NCBI GenBank assembly: GCA_023014365.1
Contig: JAEBUN010000033.1
Location: 124,001 to 188,000 of the forward strand
Origin: Lepiota brunneoincarnata
Taxonomy: Eukaryota > Basidiomycota > Agaricomycetes > Agaricales > Agaricaceae
Reading direction: 5' to 3'
Length of the DNA: 64,000 nucleotides
Under the pieces are notes generated by a model. The model saw only the letters and a list, made by a program, of their open reading frames with translations, was not told where the DNA came from and ran no database searches. Positions within the stretch are counted from its first letter, which is position 1, and each line of letters starts with the position of its first letter. The translations under genes were made by a program, and so were the position numbers. This document shows, in pieces, positions 35,061 to 47,836 of the stretch.

Positions 35061-36502
35061 CTATGAAGCGAACTCATTCCCAATCATAACCTTCAACACC
35101 ATTCGCCCTTCATCATCAACTCCTCGTTCGAGCAAGTCGAATGCCTTCTTGGTTTCGGTCAATGTGTATCGATGTGTCACCAGTTTTTCCACGTTTTCTA
35201 GCCTCCCAGAGCTTAGGAGAGCCAGGGCAGTGGGGTAGGTGTTAGCATATCGAAATGAGCCATGAATATCAACTTCTCGCAGCGCCGCGGCGGATAGGGG
35301 TAGCATAACATTTCTCGTGCCCATACCAATGAGCATGACTTTGCCACCAGTCATAGCAGCCTGAGGAGAAAGGTCAGGTCAGATTATTGTGTCGGCAATA
35401 ATGAGCAGTTTGAAGCAAAGGAAGCTCAGGGCGAGGGAGAAGAAAGGGGGACATATGATGCAAGAGACTAGAATAACAATAGAAGGTTGGAGAAGAAACA
35501 TGGGGTCCAAGGGAAGATGATAAGGAACGAAGGTGAGATGGAATACTCACATGGACTGACATCTGGATACACGATTCTGCACCAGAACACTCGAAGACGA
35601 CATCGAAGCCCTCTTCCTTGCGGAAAGCAGTGAGAGCAACGGATGCATTTTCTTTGGCCCTTCGCATCTGCTCCTCCGGCGTTTTAGGCCTGTCGGCGGG
35701 AGGGAAGCAGAAGACCTGCTGAGCGAATCCATGCTTCTTGGCGAAATCAAGCCGAGCCTGATTAATATCGATTGCAGCGATGCGCAGGGCACCCATCGAT
35801 TTTGCGAGAGCGCATGCGAGCATACCGATTGCACCTGTGCCGAGAACAAGGACAGACTGTCCAGCAGTGAGACCAGATCGCCTCGAAGCATGGACGAGAA
35901 CCGATAGAGGTTCTGCGAGGGCCGCCATTTCGAAGGAGCAGTTGTCGGGTAGGCTGGGAGGGGTAACATCGCTATAAGTTAAAAGTATAACCGTGGCTAA
36001 CCAACACATACGGATGGAGGACATGGGCGGGATGGTTCATGCGGGTTTGAAGCGTGCCGTCAACATGGGGGAAGGCGGCAGCGCTGCTGCAGAAGCGCAT
36101 CGACTTGCAAAGGTTGTATCTGCCACCCATGCAGTAGACACACTCGCGACACATGATTCCTGCTTCAATGGCGACGCGTTGCCCGACGGTGAAGCCAATG
36201 ACACCGGCACCAACAGCGGTGACGACACCTGCAGCTTCATGGCCAAGGACAAGGGGCTGTCGGACAGCGAAATCGCCATTCCGGCCGTGTTTGTAGTAGT
36301 GCACTATTGTAGGAATAGTCAGAGAGTGTGTTTGGAGACAGAAAGGGCCTGGCATACGATCGCTACCGCAGAGGCCAGTGGAGACGACCTCGACCTGGAC
36401 GCAATTGGCGTTGGGTGGCCAGACGGTGCGCTCTTCGAGACGGAGGTCCCTGGAGCCGTGAAGGACAGCGGCGTGCTGCGCGGGGAGGGCAGAGATGGAC
36501 AT
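35061..36502 (-). CDS. Zinc-dependent sorbitol/xylitol dehydrogenase (medium-chain dehydrogenase)
   Basis: Probably oxidises a polyol such as sorbitol or xylitol to the ketose with NAD, in the cytosol. ATG 36502 gives MSISALPAQHAAVLHGSRDL. Catalytic-zinc motifs are STGLCGSD and PLVLGHEAAGVV. The structural-zinc cysteines are all present in GIMCRECVYCMGGRYNLCKS. MAALAEPLSVLVHA supplies the further ligand Glu, and the NAD fold is SVLVLGTGAIGMLACALAK. The C-terminal part is HGSFRYANTYPTALALLSSG to a stop at 35061. Three introns are supported (after GSD, after VLHP, and 35361-35550, which is 190 nt). A loop of about 20 residues (RPKTPEEQMRRAKENASVAL) lies inside the coenzyme domain. The exact substrate cannot be told from sequence. 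It is divergent from the SDR gene at 36796, suggesting joint control of a sugar or polyol pathway. Confidence 0.9.
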
Positions 36503-36795
36503 ATTGGAGGAGATGAAGGAGCAGTGGAATTCTGTCCTGACGAGGAGGACTAGGACGGATTTATATAGATTTGGATAATTATTATCGACCCGAGAGTGGC
36601 CCGGTCCGACAGCCCGCCCCTTTTGCGAGATCTCGATCGAGTCACGCACGCTTGTGTCACGCAAGCCGATCTGGCTGCCCAATCGGGAACTGGATCTTAT
36701 CCTCTTCCCACGCCTACCCATTCTGATCGTGCTCGGCCCGACCCTGATAACATTTCTCCAGAATTTAATATTCCACATCCCAATCGATAATCCTA
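36503..36795. promoter_or_regulatory. 293-bp divergent promoter shared by the two dehydrogenase genes
   Basis: The starts of the minus-strand polyol dehydrogenase and the plus-strand SDR flank this gap. A TATATAAA on the minus strand (36560-36567) fits the former. The GC-rich middle may hold shared activator sites, but none is identified. Confidence 0.5.
36560..36567 (-). promoter_or_regulatory. TATA box of the polyol dehydrogenase gene
   Basis: Minus-strand TATATAAA, 58-65 bases before the ATG at 36502. Confidence 0.5.
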
Positions 36796-38915
36796 ATGGA
36801 CCCCTCCCCAGGCTCACCAGCACCCACCCTCTTCGACCTCAGTGGCAACAACGTCCTCATCACTGGCGCCACCCGTGGCATCGGTGCTGCCTGCGCCATC
36901 GCCCTGGCAGAAGCAGGTGCAAAGATTTGCCTTGTCCAACGGCCCCCACCTCAGGACGGCGTTGAGAATAGGGGGACATATAATGCTATTATCTCTCGTG
37001 GAGCATCCGCCCAAATTGTCCACTGCGATCTCCAGGATCTTCAGCAGGTTCACGCTCTTTTCCCTCGTGCTCTCGAAACCATGGGCGGCAACATCCACAT
37101 CCTGATCAACTGCGCAGGCATTCAGCGTCGAAGCCCTGCAGTAGAATTCCCGGAAGCCGATTGGGACGACGCAAGTGCTCTGCGCGTGTTCCCTGCTTCA
37201 TCCCAACTGATCCTACCTGACGCACCTGCAGGTTATCAACGTTAACCTTAAGGTCTGTTGGATCCTGGCCCAGGCTGCAGGCCAGCACATGGTCCCACTC
37301 CGGCGCGGCAAGGTCATCAATATGTGCTCCCTTCTCACCTTCCAGGGTGGCGTCACCGTCCCGGCATATGCCGCAGCCAAAGGTGCACTTGCCCAGCTCA
37401 CTAAAGCACTTGCAAACGAGTGGAGCAAACACAATGTTCAAGTGAACGGAATATGCCCCGGATATATCGCAACCGACATGTACGTATATCTAGCCCCTAT
37501 TTGTATTATTTCTTGCTTTCCTTCCTTTCTTGATTACATCTCTTCACCGGTAATCAATCTATAAGGCATGACGACTGTCCCAAGCGCCGCTAATTTCAGA
37601 GTCCGCAAATATGTGTGCCTCATCTCGGTTTCCGCTTTGGTCCCCAGTCTCGTCTGTCATTTTCACCGGGACACCCGTTTCTTCTACTGGTCTGCCTTGC
37701 ACTCCCTCTGTTAACGTTTCTCTTTTTACCCGTGTTTTTTTTTTCCGCGCCGCGGTAATGATGGGTTGCGGGCTGTTGGTGGCAAGTGCTACCCTTATTC
37801 TATGTGTGCTGAAACGGCCACGTTTTAATTATGAACAATAGCCTCTCAACAGCAGGCTTTCGTCTTATCCATCTTTCCCAGTTTATACCGCCCTTTTTCA
37901 CATTCATTCGTATTTTCGTGTTTCTGTGTTTTTTCCTCCTTCCCTGTACATATGCTTTACGAGCCTTGCTTCCTGGTCACGCCTAAAACTCTGTAACGCG
38001 CTGCCCACACGCACAACAAGGCACCTGTATCTGCATCTTTCTATAGACGCCCTCGCAGTTCTCTCTCACAGGAACCTTGATGACGACTACCACCGTGATC
38101 GGCTTTTCGACTGACGAAATCGCTCCCTATACAGGAACGAAAAGTTGTTACAAGACCCTGTAAGGTTGCGGCAGATCTCCGAAAGAATACCTGCAGGAAG
38201 ATGGGGAGAACCGAAGGACTTCGCTGGACCTATCGTGTTCCTCGCAAGTCGTGCAAGCCAATACATATGCGGAGAGCTGCTTGTCGTTGACGGGGTGAGT
38301 GGTACTTAATGAATCTTTATGGCCTTTCGTCCATCTCGATTTGCTACAAATGAGGCGTGCGATAAGGTGTGGGTCTGGCATCTTGTCACCCATCATGCGA
38401 TCATGAAACCTTTCTGCTGCATGCGGCGTGGGCATTTGACGCAGCGATAATTTCGCCTACCAGTTTTTTTCCCTCTACTGGTTCCAGTTCTGTCCCTGAG
38501 GGCAACAATGGCGATGCCAAACCCATCTGTGCACAAACGTGTTGCAGCTTACTGCCCCTTGGCGATATCGCCTTTCTTGGGCGAAATGATAGAAACCAGA
38601 GATGAAAGCGCAGGCGAGACGTAGCAAGTGTCGGACTGAGCCTGCTGCTAGCATGAGTCCGTGGTCCTTGGTTTTCTTGACATCTCATCATGACCTGGGC
38701 TCCACAGTGTTCATGAAGCTGCGGCGTCCGAGGACCTCTGCAATGAACCTGTGTTCGTTCATTGAGTCTGGTCTTTCGCTTTTACTGGCAATTGTGTTCA
38801 ATCGGGGATGGCCATAGCCAGAACTAGACATTTGCTTGGTCACTCCGAGATATGTGTGCTGACGCCATTTCCTCCCTCCCTTTCCTCATCCCTGTAGGGT
38901 TGGATGGGCCGGTGA
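36796..38915 (+). CDS. Short-chain dehydrogenase (2-deoxy-D-gluconate 3-dehydrogenase-like)
   Basis: An NAD(P)-dependent oxidoreductase of the classical SDR family. ATG 36796 gives [20 protein letters not shown]. The coenzyme motif is [12 protein letters not shown], and the structural motif is [13 protein letters not shown]. The catalytic set is Ser in [11 protein letters not shown] and Tyr/Lys in [35 protein letters not shown] follows, and the end is [15 protein letters not shown]. Exons are 36796-37170, 37232-37479, 38135-38294 and 38898-38915. Intron 1 (37171-37231) is GC-AG (GAC/GCAAGT to TGCAG/GTT) and the only join that gives DWDDVINVNLK. Introns 2 and 3 are 655 and 603 nt, about ten times the local norm, and the last exon codes for only six codons including the stop. 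The resemblance to KduD-type enzymes suggests a sugar-acid or polyol substrate; the neighbour supports that. Confidence 0.88.
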
Positions 38916-41900
38916 TTGAGTCTTCGCTTCTTCGTGCATAGGTGCTAGAGTTGGGTAAGTCTAGACATCGAATGTGGTGTGTTTATGTTATTTCAATGAT
39001 AACAAGATGTTTATGACGCGATTACTATGATGAGAACAAGTGGACACTTGGATTGGCTGTAGGAGGAATATATCCTGGGTAGACGTTTCCACTGGAGATC
39101 TGAAGTGCCATATATATATTGGTGATAATGAACGACGATCGAGGGATCATCGAAAAGCCAGTCTATCAACCACCAAATCAACAAATCTTCTGGAGCGTAG
39201 ATCTGTACTTCGGGTTTGGGACCTTATGGGAGAACATCCGATGCGAGTTACCCGAGGCGTGAACGTTCAAGAAAGCGCAAATCAGCGTTCTTGGATAATC
39301 TATCCGTGTGGGTTTTTTTTTTCTTTGCGACCTGATGCTAGAGCGCCGAGCCTTGTCATTCACGAGCTGAATGCTAGACGCACCATGAAACAATGTGGAG
39401 CTTTCTTCAAGCCTTGACCGCGCCACCTCCTGCTTGAGCGCACGCTCATGGAGGAAGGGCTGTAGGACATCAACCATGGCTCTGGTTTTATGGGGAGTTG
39501 CATCATTTGTGTCGGAGTTTCAATGAAGCGGTTGTCCTCAAGCCTTGTGCATGTTCGCGACTTGAGACTCATCACAATGAGGCTCCCTTCCACCAAACAG
39601 GATCTTTTACACTCCCGGATTCTTAAGCGTCAATCTACTTTTGGATCTTGGTTGACCACCCCTCAGGAGATCCAAAGTATGAAATTTTGAATTGTTCATT
39701 CGCCTAACTGACACCCTTCACATAAGTGACAGGGAAAGGTTTTTGAATTCAAGATTTTTGGATGAGGGAGGTACGGGGCCGGTTGCCGTCTTGTCAGAAT
39801 TGGGATACGAGCAGCTCGTTGACAAAAGGCGGTCCAAATTCGGTATCTTACAATCATTTCAGCAGAAGACTCAGGGGAATGCTACAACTCGACAAGGGCA
39901 GGGGGTCAGGTGCGAGGCGCGACGGACCGGTGACCACAAGAAATTTCCCTCTTCTGTTGGAGAGATGGAGGGGGATCGAGATGTTGGGACGGAGCGCGTT
40001 GTCTACAGTTCGTTCCGACGGAACCCTGTTAGGAATGGAAATTGAAGAATGCTTGGAATGGAGAGCGGGGAAGGCGGCGTGGATGTGAGGTTGTCGATTG
40101 TCATTGAGTAAGCTTACGAATAAGTGACACTTGGGGGTCGATCGCCTACAAAGAGAATAACACGTCATATGGAAACTTGGACGAGGTTCCCTCAGGGTTG
40201 AAGAATCTTGTCGGGCAAAGTTGCTCGTAGCCTCGAGTCCAAATTTGCGAGCCGAAGCTGCAAATCGGTTTCTGCTTGAGGTGCCTGTTATGCCGGTCCC
40301 GAAAATCCTGAAAAGTACCCCATTCATCTGCCTTGTGCCGCTGCATAAGTGTGAACATTTGCAGACCTATTCAGTTCACCGCAGCACGGGTAATTATATC
40401 CAAGCGTTTGAGTAAGGGATCCCGACCAAAACGACAGTACTCACGAACATATCCAGAAAGGCAGTATTATCCCGTAACACTATCTTGGGCACTAGACGTA
40501 GACGACACAGGGGGTTCAAACCTGGGATTTTTTTGGGACATATTGCTTAACACACACAAGCTGTTTTAGCTTCGTTTCTTGCGCCTCTGATGCTGTCATC
40601 TGCCAACGGCCTTGCTTCAACCGTTAACTAGGTTTCCTTTCACCATTAACGCGTAAACCAGCATCGTCCCTTGCTGCGCCGTGGGTGAATATCTGCCACT
40701 AACACCTAAACATCACCATGTACAAGTTGCCCATTTCGGCAAACTTCGACGTCTCGACCCTTCCGAACTGCATTTCGAGACCTTGGATCCACAAGCGCTA
40801 ATCCTCGGACAGCGTGGACCCTTAAAGACACACGATAGTACTGCGTTCAAGTGTGTGAGGTGATCTCTGTAGCGCCGTTTACCGCCCTTCTCATCCGAGG
40901 TCGCTCTAGACCAGGTCTGGAAATTACCGAAATAGATGCTGGATAGGCCAGAGCTTTCCGCTCAGGAGCTAGGGGCGCTCGATGAGATATGGGATACTTA
41001 GACGTCGGATCGCGCGAGAAAAAAAACTTGACCGGTAACTGCGCCGTTTACGTGCCTGGAACTTTGTGCATATTGCTGAGGTACAACTCCCAAGGGCTCA
41101 CACAGCCTGTCAGAATCTGATGATGTATATTCCTAAGTTTGCTTTCAGCCATGATCAAGTGGAAATCACCGATCCCCTCCTGAGTGTGATTCACCGCCCC
41201 CTGGTGTTTCCCGGTGGTGTGCCGTGCATCCGTCGCCCTGTGGGGCCCCAGTTGACCATGTTCCGCATAGAAAAACAGCGGGGAAATCGGAATGGCGTCC
41301 CGGAGATCTCTGGTAGCCATCGAACGCAGTCACACTTTACCCCAGAGAGGTACCTCTTCTATGGTCGTGTGTCCGGCGGAGGGTGGTTTGCATCGGTGGG
41401 AGGTGCGAAAAAGCGGTGATTGAGCGATGGATGAATCTATGCATGAGTAAATTAACGGTCATTGGATCTAGGAGAAGGGGACGCCTACCGGAAGTTATCG
41501 AATCGTCGAGGAAAAGGGGTGCATGAGAAACAGGATCCGTTCCAGCGAGCGTGACAAAACTATTGAAGGAAGGAGAAGAAGAAACGCCGGAAGAATCACA
41601 GTCTGTATGGACGAAGTCCCGTACAAATTCTGAGTCTCTAACCTTCGCATAGTAAGTCCTATAAGGTGATATGCTCATATGCTTTCGGATATTACTCCAA
41701 CGTGAGAGAGCCTGTGAATAACGAAGAAGGGAGAGGTGAAGGGCTATTGCAATAGCAATAAGCTGCGAGTATGGTGATATGAAACCCAGTGCATATGCGG
41801 GTGGCAGACAAAGGGACGTCGAATGTAGCCATCTTGTGGGTGTATAACACATCTAATGAAATGGAATAAATCATCGAGAATCAGCAAAAATGCCCGTAAT

Positions 41901-42786
41901 GGTACCAAGTTATAAAGGTACCATCGGTCCGAGTAGCGTGAATCCTACTCACCTGAGTCTCAGGCTCGAATCGAGCCTTGAGCATCCTCGTCTCGGTAGC
42001 CGCCTGGGATGAACGAGGCGGCATGCTGCGAGATCAACCGGGGCTGATGCCGCAGACTCTGAACTGTTGTGATACGAGGAGCATGTGAGATAGGATTTGA
42101 GAACATCCTTGTTGGATCCAAAGGACTCGGCTGTCAGGGGTCGATACTAGTTATCGGAAGCGGCTTGCTATACAATGGAACGTAATCTGTACGGAGAGAA
42201 GAGGGAATTGGCTTTGCGCATGATAAAGTGTACGCGTGGACGAATGAGGAATAGTATATTCCTTCGGTAAAATGAATGGTAGACTCCTCCAAAGTAGGTA
42301 TTTATCGCAGCAGATAACTCTAGTACCATACAGCTAGTAGGGGGTGGGGGGTGCTGGTTCAGGGGCGAAATGATAATAGGCATAGAATGTGTATATGTTG
42401 GACCAGCAGGGTTGATGCAAGGGCTTTTTCGAATCTCTGAGACAGAAGAGCCATTGTGCTGGGACACCCGTGGTCTCTCCCATTAGGTGCGAAGGTTCCC
42501 AGTCAAAGAAGTTCAGGGTGAGGCCGTGCACCGTTTAGTTAAGGTATTCTGGCATAAAGATCGCAGTGGTTCGACCGAACAGAGCACCAAGACAAGTAGG
42601 CGAACATGAAAATAAGTCGCCGGGATAACCGTGGCGGCGGAGGAGCAGAAGTTGGGGGAGGGATCGACGATCGTCAATCTATGCCATTGTATCGGCATTA
42701 GCCTGTGAGGGAACCCAATCTCCGGGATGGTAGGAAGGGGGTGGAGAGGTCGTCACCAAAACCGTGATATCATGGAACCTGCGTTT

Positions 42787-42800
42787 CCCCCCCCCCCCCC
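42787..42800. repeat. Poly-C run (C14)
   Basis: Homopolymer in non-coding sequence, followed by a CT-rich stretch. Confidence 0.85.
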
Positions 42801-44410
42801 TCCCTCCAAGAAAAGGTAATTTGGAATCTTCTGTTGCGGCGACCACGCATAACCGCAGATACAGCGCCGGTAGGTAAATGACGACCCTTCTCACCCTACA
42901 TCATCCAGAGAACCAGGAAGCTTGAAGAAGCTTGGATGGAGAAAAAACAGGGCAAGGTAACCGGCAGACCGCACCCGAAGACCGAATGGCACCAAGAAAG
43001 GTCCAGATGAGTGTTAATCGATGATGTCGAGAGTGGTCATGCGTCTGTGTCGCGCTGCATGGGGGGGTCAAGATACCAATAACCCTCGCAAGGGTGCGAT
43101 GGGATCAATGGTGAGCGGTCAAACGGAGAAAATGGGATAGAGAAGCGGCCCGGAGCAGCTGCATAATGAAGAGACCATAAGGCAATTCGTGCATACTGAA
43201 GCGGGAGTCAGATGTCTCAGTGAATGCCGCATAGTTTCGATTGCGGTAAATGAGAACACTCTGACAGGGTCGGCGGTGGGCGGCCGATTTAGTGTTGTTT
43301 GACATAGATGGCAAGTATGAGGAAGCGAGCGAATAAAACGACGCGACGTAGCGGGAGTCTCAATTCGGTGGCTCAAACGGTCGCTGAAGAAGCGTTTTTC
43401 GCCTGTGCTATTGTGGTTTTGGACTGCAAGGTCACAATCGGTCGATGGATGTAGGACAAAAATGCTATATAGAGTCGGCCAAAGGGAGGTAGATTTCGTT
43501 CCCCTGCCTTCCTAACAGCATGAAGCTGGATAAAGCCGAGGTGAATGTGTGAACAGGATAGTGGCGTTGAGTTCGGCGCGCTCCCTGGTCCCATGTAATC
43601 ATTGGGCCATCATCCTAGAAGCACCCGATTGAGCGAGCGCATCGTACAACGCAATGTCACGCAGAGAAAGAACATACACGGTCCGAGTGGCACATGGGCA
43701 CGAAACAGAGTGAACTGGAATGTGTGCACCTTGAACTCCATCAGAAGGGACCCGACAAAAGTGGTGCTATGATCCGTTCAACCGTGCCTTTTAGTATTGA
43801 CCCATCTGTTTTGTACCGCGCGAAATGTTGTGTGCGGCGCCATGCTTCCTGTTCTTGAGTTTGAATGATGGTACTCGTGCATTCATTCGGACTCTGTGTG
43901 GCCGTGTCGTTTGAAAAACGTGGGCAAAAGAAGCATTTGGCTGAGCACTATGGATTACATGAGTCAGGCGGCGGAGTATGGAGAGAAAGAACTTAGTGTA
44001 TACTCCACAGAGAAGGTCCCCTAGTCCTCCAACAATCCATAGTGTCACACGCTCGACTAGAAGTATGTGCTTGGGGCCTATCCGGGGTGCGTAAAGAATT
44101 TGCCGTGATGCTGCGACATAACGGGGAGTAGTTTAAGCTGTTGGTCTGTGGGTTAATTAATTATGTTGACAGCACACCATCAGTACGGGTGAAGGTGTGC
44201 ATGTTGTGTAGGACAGGGTACATACAGGTTTTTTTTTTTTCCTGGTCCAAAGGCTACGGACACGGACATGTGTCCATTTTCGCTTTACACGGAGCCAGAC
44301 TCGATGAATGATGTACCGCGCTGATCCAAGGTTGTCGGATGTGCAGATGCCATCACGAAAGGGGTGCTGAGACAGATCGTTCCGCGGCTGGAATAGAACG
44401 CGTGTCTTAA

Positions 44411-44415
44411 CTGTT

Positions 44416-44447
<32 letters not shown>

Positions 44448-44458
44448 CGTCGTCGTCA
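44411..44458. repeat. TTGTCG/TCG microsatellite
   Basis: About five tandem TTGTCG hexamers passing into TCG trinucleotides. On either strand it can be read as low-complexity protein (polyThr on minus), but no gene surrounds it. Confidence 0.85.
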
Positions 44459-44963
44459 TCGTCGCCAGCAATCATGTTGACGGCATCCAATCTGTTCGCC
44501 GGTACGGTAGTATGTGCAAACAAGTTGCTCTTCTGTGACCCTGTTTTTGCGGTGGGAAGAAATGGTCCGACATTTAGTCACAATCATCCTTTGAGCCTTC
44601 CTCCTCGTCTCAGATTTCCCTTGGCCCCTCATGCGACTTGTCGCGGTTGCACCTTGTGTCATGAAAAATTCCTTCGCATTTTGTAATCATTTCCCCCTGG
44701 CAACGACTGCGAAACGAGTTCAGAGTCTAGAGGCGGTGCAGGGTAAAATCGGTGTCCATCGATGGGTAAACTTGGACGCTACTGATGTTGTAATGCACCC
44801 GATTTTGTTCTTTGTTGGCCACTCGCGATTTGCTGAGCTCCGGCCATGCCTGTTTGAATGAAGTGCAAGGCTGCTATTTCGAGCCTCAGGGTTGTTGCGC
44901 AACTAACGGCCTGAGCCGACTCCCGTACACGCCGAAGCCGAGTGGATCCGCCATGCTGCCACC

Positions 44964-44971
44964 TATATAAA
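44964..44971 (+). promoter_or_regulatory. TATA box of the malic enzyme gene
   Basis: TATATAAA about 105-112 bases before the ATG at 45076, followed by a C/T-rich initiator-like stretch. Confidence 0.5.
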
Positions 44972-45075
44972 CAAATGGTCCGTTGGGGAGCTCTCCCTGG
45001 TCCCAAACCTTCATCCCTAACAAATTTTACTCCAGGTTCCCGATCACCTCCCCACCTAACCCACCAAAAACCACC

Positions 45076-47353
45076 ATGACGATCGTCCTCACACCTTACT
45101 GGTCTAATGGTGTTCAGAAGTTGAAGCTGGCCCCTCAACGTACGCCCAATTTTCCCCTCTCTTCTGGAATGGCTATCAATGTGTCGTACAGCACCTGAAA
45201 CTAAGCGCGGCCTCGTGCCGCCTGTCCTCGATGGATCAGTTCATGCCTCACGCTGCCTCGCCCAATTGAGGTCGAAAGACAAGAACATTGAGAAATACAT
45301 CTACTTGTCCGCCCTAAAAGATCATGACCCGAACATGTTCTACAAACTCTGCCTTGAGAACATGTCTGAGTTCACGCCGATCATCTATACTCCCACTGTA
45401 GGAGATGCCTGTTTGCAGTACTCCCACATCTACCGGCGTCCTGAAGGCCTTGTCCGTATATTCACTTTTGAAAACCCAAAGTGGCACACTGACCAGCCAT
45501 CCCTTGTAGTTTGTCTCTATCAAAGACAAAGGGAAAATTCGGGAGGGTGCGCCTTTGTTTCCCATAATTCCTTCACGAGCTGGACCTTATTTTCTCCCCT
45601 AGTTATTAGTAATTGGCCCTTGGTTGACGAGGCGCGGATTAGCGTTGTCACCGACGGTATGGTTTGGCATTCAACCCATCATCGACTTTTGATTGATAAT
45701 GTCATGGGTAGGGTCGCGAATTCTCGGCTTGGGTGACCTCGGCGTAAATGGTATGCCAATCTCTATAGGGAAGCTATCCCTATACGTGGCCGGTGCCGGG
45801 TAAATTATTTTTTGCCTACCGCACCGCTCCCTGGGTGGCTCATGTTTTATTCCAGGATCCGTCCTCAGTCCACAGTTCCAATCTGCCTGGACCTGGGTAC
45901 TAATACAGACAAGTTCCTCGAGGACCCGCTCTACCTCGGCCTCCGCCAGAAGCGCGTCTCAGACCAGGAAATGACGGAGTTCATGGATGAGTTTATGCAT
46001 GAGATGTCGACTGCATTTCCCAAATTGATGATTCAATTCGAGGTAACGTTATGCTCCCCACTCCCCCCCTTCCATTTTTAGTCTCACGGAACTTCTTACT
46101 TCCGTAGGACTTTTCTACCGATAATGCCTTTAAATATCTGGAACGCTACCGAAACAAATACCCGGTGTTCAACGACGACATTCAAGGAACTGGAGCCGTC
46201 GTTCTCAGTGGCTTCCTGAATGCCGCCAAACTCTCTTCAGCTGCATCTGGCCAACGCTTGAGCGAACACCGCATCCTTTTCTTCGGCGCTGGGTCAGCGG
46301 GTGTTGGAGTTGCTCAGCAACTGATGAGCTTCTTTACCCTTCAGGGTTTGTCCAAGGAAGAAGCTCGTAGGAAAATTTGGCTCGTGGATTCACAAGGCCT
46401 CGTGTACAATGCGCGTGGACGATTGGCAGAACACAAGAAGTGTCAGTCGGCTGCCTTGAGGTGTACCCCAGATTCAAGATCGATCGACTGACGCCCCCAA
46501 CAGACTTCTCTAGAGATGATTACAACGGTCCTCCCATGACAAATCTCGTCGACATCATCAATTACGTGAAGCCAACTGCCTTGCTTGGGCTGTCGACTAT
46601 TACCGTAAGTCTCAACCCTTCTCCCAGAAGTGACTCAGTCACACAAGTACATGTAACATACAGGCCGCCTTCACACCACAAGTCATCCGGGCCATGGCAG
46701 CCATCAACATCCGTCCTATTATCTTCCCGCTTTCCAACCCTGTCCGCCTCTCTGAATGCTCGTTTGCCGACGCCGTCGAGCACACCAATGGCCGCGTCCT
46801 TTTCGCGTCTGGTTCTCCTTTCCCTGAGCAACAATTCCAGAACACTACCTTGTACCCTGGTCAAGGGAACAATATGTACATCTTTCCCGGTACGTGACTT
46901 TCAAGTACCTAGACCCATCTGCCATTGAATGACACCTTACAAAAAGGTTTGGGACTCGGTGCGATCTTGGGACGCGTCTCCTCTGTCACGGATGCAATGG
47001 TCGAAGCTTCTTCACTTGGTCTAGCTGACTCTCTAACAGACGAAGAACGGGCTCAAGGTCTTCTATACCCACGTGTTGAACGAAGTACGTTATCATCTAT
47101 TTTTCCCTTTCATCTCGTTTCCTGACTATTTGGGTGATTCCCTCTATAGTTAGAGAGATTAGTGGTCAGATCGCTAAGCAGGTCATCCGCAAGGCCCAAC
47201 AGCAGGTATGTCCATTTCCTTGGTTCCTCGTGCTTATAAGTTTCTGACCGGGGTGGTGTACTTCAGGGTGTGGATCGCAATGAAACCTTGAGAAACTTGA
47301 CCGATGCCGAACTCTTGAAGGTCATCCAGGAGAAGATGTGGGTTCCCCTCTAA
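45076..47353 (+). CDS. Malic enzyme (malate to pyruvate and CO2, NAD(P)-linked)
   Basis: Oxidative decarboxylase orthologous to yeast Mae1, linking malate to pyruvate and supplying reduced coenzyme. ATG 45076 begins [20 protein letters not shown]. Family motifs in order are [20 protein letters not shown] with the catalytic Tyr, [47 protein letters not shown] with the catalytic Lys, and [11 protein letters not shown]. Then come [14 protein letters not shown] with metal ligands, [14 protein letters not shown] (coenzyme), [20 protein letters not shown] and [11 protein letters not shown]. It ends QEKMWVPL with the stop at 47351-47353. More than ten short introns join in phase. No clear mitochondrial presequence is seen, so a cytosolic NADP-type role in lipid synthesis is possible; coenzyme preference is not decided here. 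Confidence 0.93.
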
Positions 47354-47836
47354 TTGTGACGCATACCATGGGAAGTGCTGCGATGGAATGGAATATTGGG
47401 ATTGGAATGTTAGATATATGTTGCGCCATTTGCTAATCGCCCTTCTCTCTTCGCCCTTCTTTCATCCTTAGACCCCTTCAATTGTGTACAGCTTACGTTA
47501 ATAGCCTCGTCCACCTGCTAAATGACCCGCACGTAGAATGTTAAGAAGTTCTGGTTAGCTGATAACCTAATGTCCCGCAAGAACCCAAGCTTAGTTTTAT
47601 ATCAATAATCAAATAGGTCTCTATCCTAGGGATCTACATGTCCTTTCCAACTGCCGTGTTTTAGGTGAATCAAATACTATGGATACAAAGTAGCCAATTA
47701 AATATATCGAACTAGCAAACGAATAGGCGTGCCCTTCGACAAGGACCAGTTAAACGAAATAATACAGCCAAGCGGACAAAAGGAATGTGTTGCAAAAAAA
47801 ACAAAAAAAAAACGTTGGCACCTCATATTCAGGCCG
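47354..47836. other. Intergenic region between convergent genes; nothing recognised
   Basis: AT-rich 3' flanks of the malic enzyme and of the minus-strand membrane protein gene. A poly-A stretch occurs near 47796-47812. Confidence 0.45.

Larger units (their letters stand above)
38916..45075. other. Gene-poor region of about 6.2 kb
   Basis: No supported gene was found. Short frames such as 41066-41419 (plus), 41337-41852 (minus) and 42679-42894 (minus) have no recognised domain. It contains a C14 run at 42787-42800, a T run near 44230 and the TTGTCG array at 44411-44458. The right end is the malic enzyme promoter. Degraded repeats are likely but no element could be delimited. Confidence 0.4.

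Noticed and set aside
35993..36553. 186-codon plus-strand frame
   Set aside because: Antisense to the N-terminal half of the polyol dehydrogenase, whose zinc motifs prove the minus strand.
40500..40535. GGGTTCAAACC followed by a T run, looking like the 3' half of a tRNA gene
   Set aside because: No A-box, no matching acceptor stem about 70 bases upstream, and no cloverleaf could be drawn.
44157..44471. 104-codon minus-strand frame with a run of Thr
   Set aside because: The frame exists only because of the TTGTCG microsatellite; no domain or splice support.
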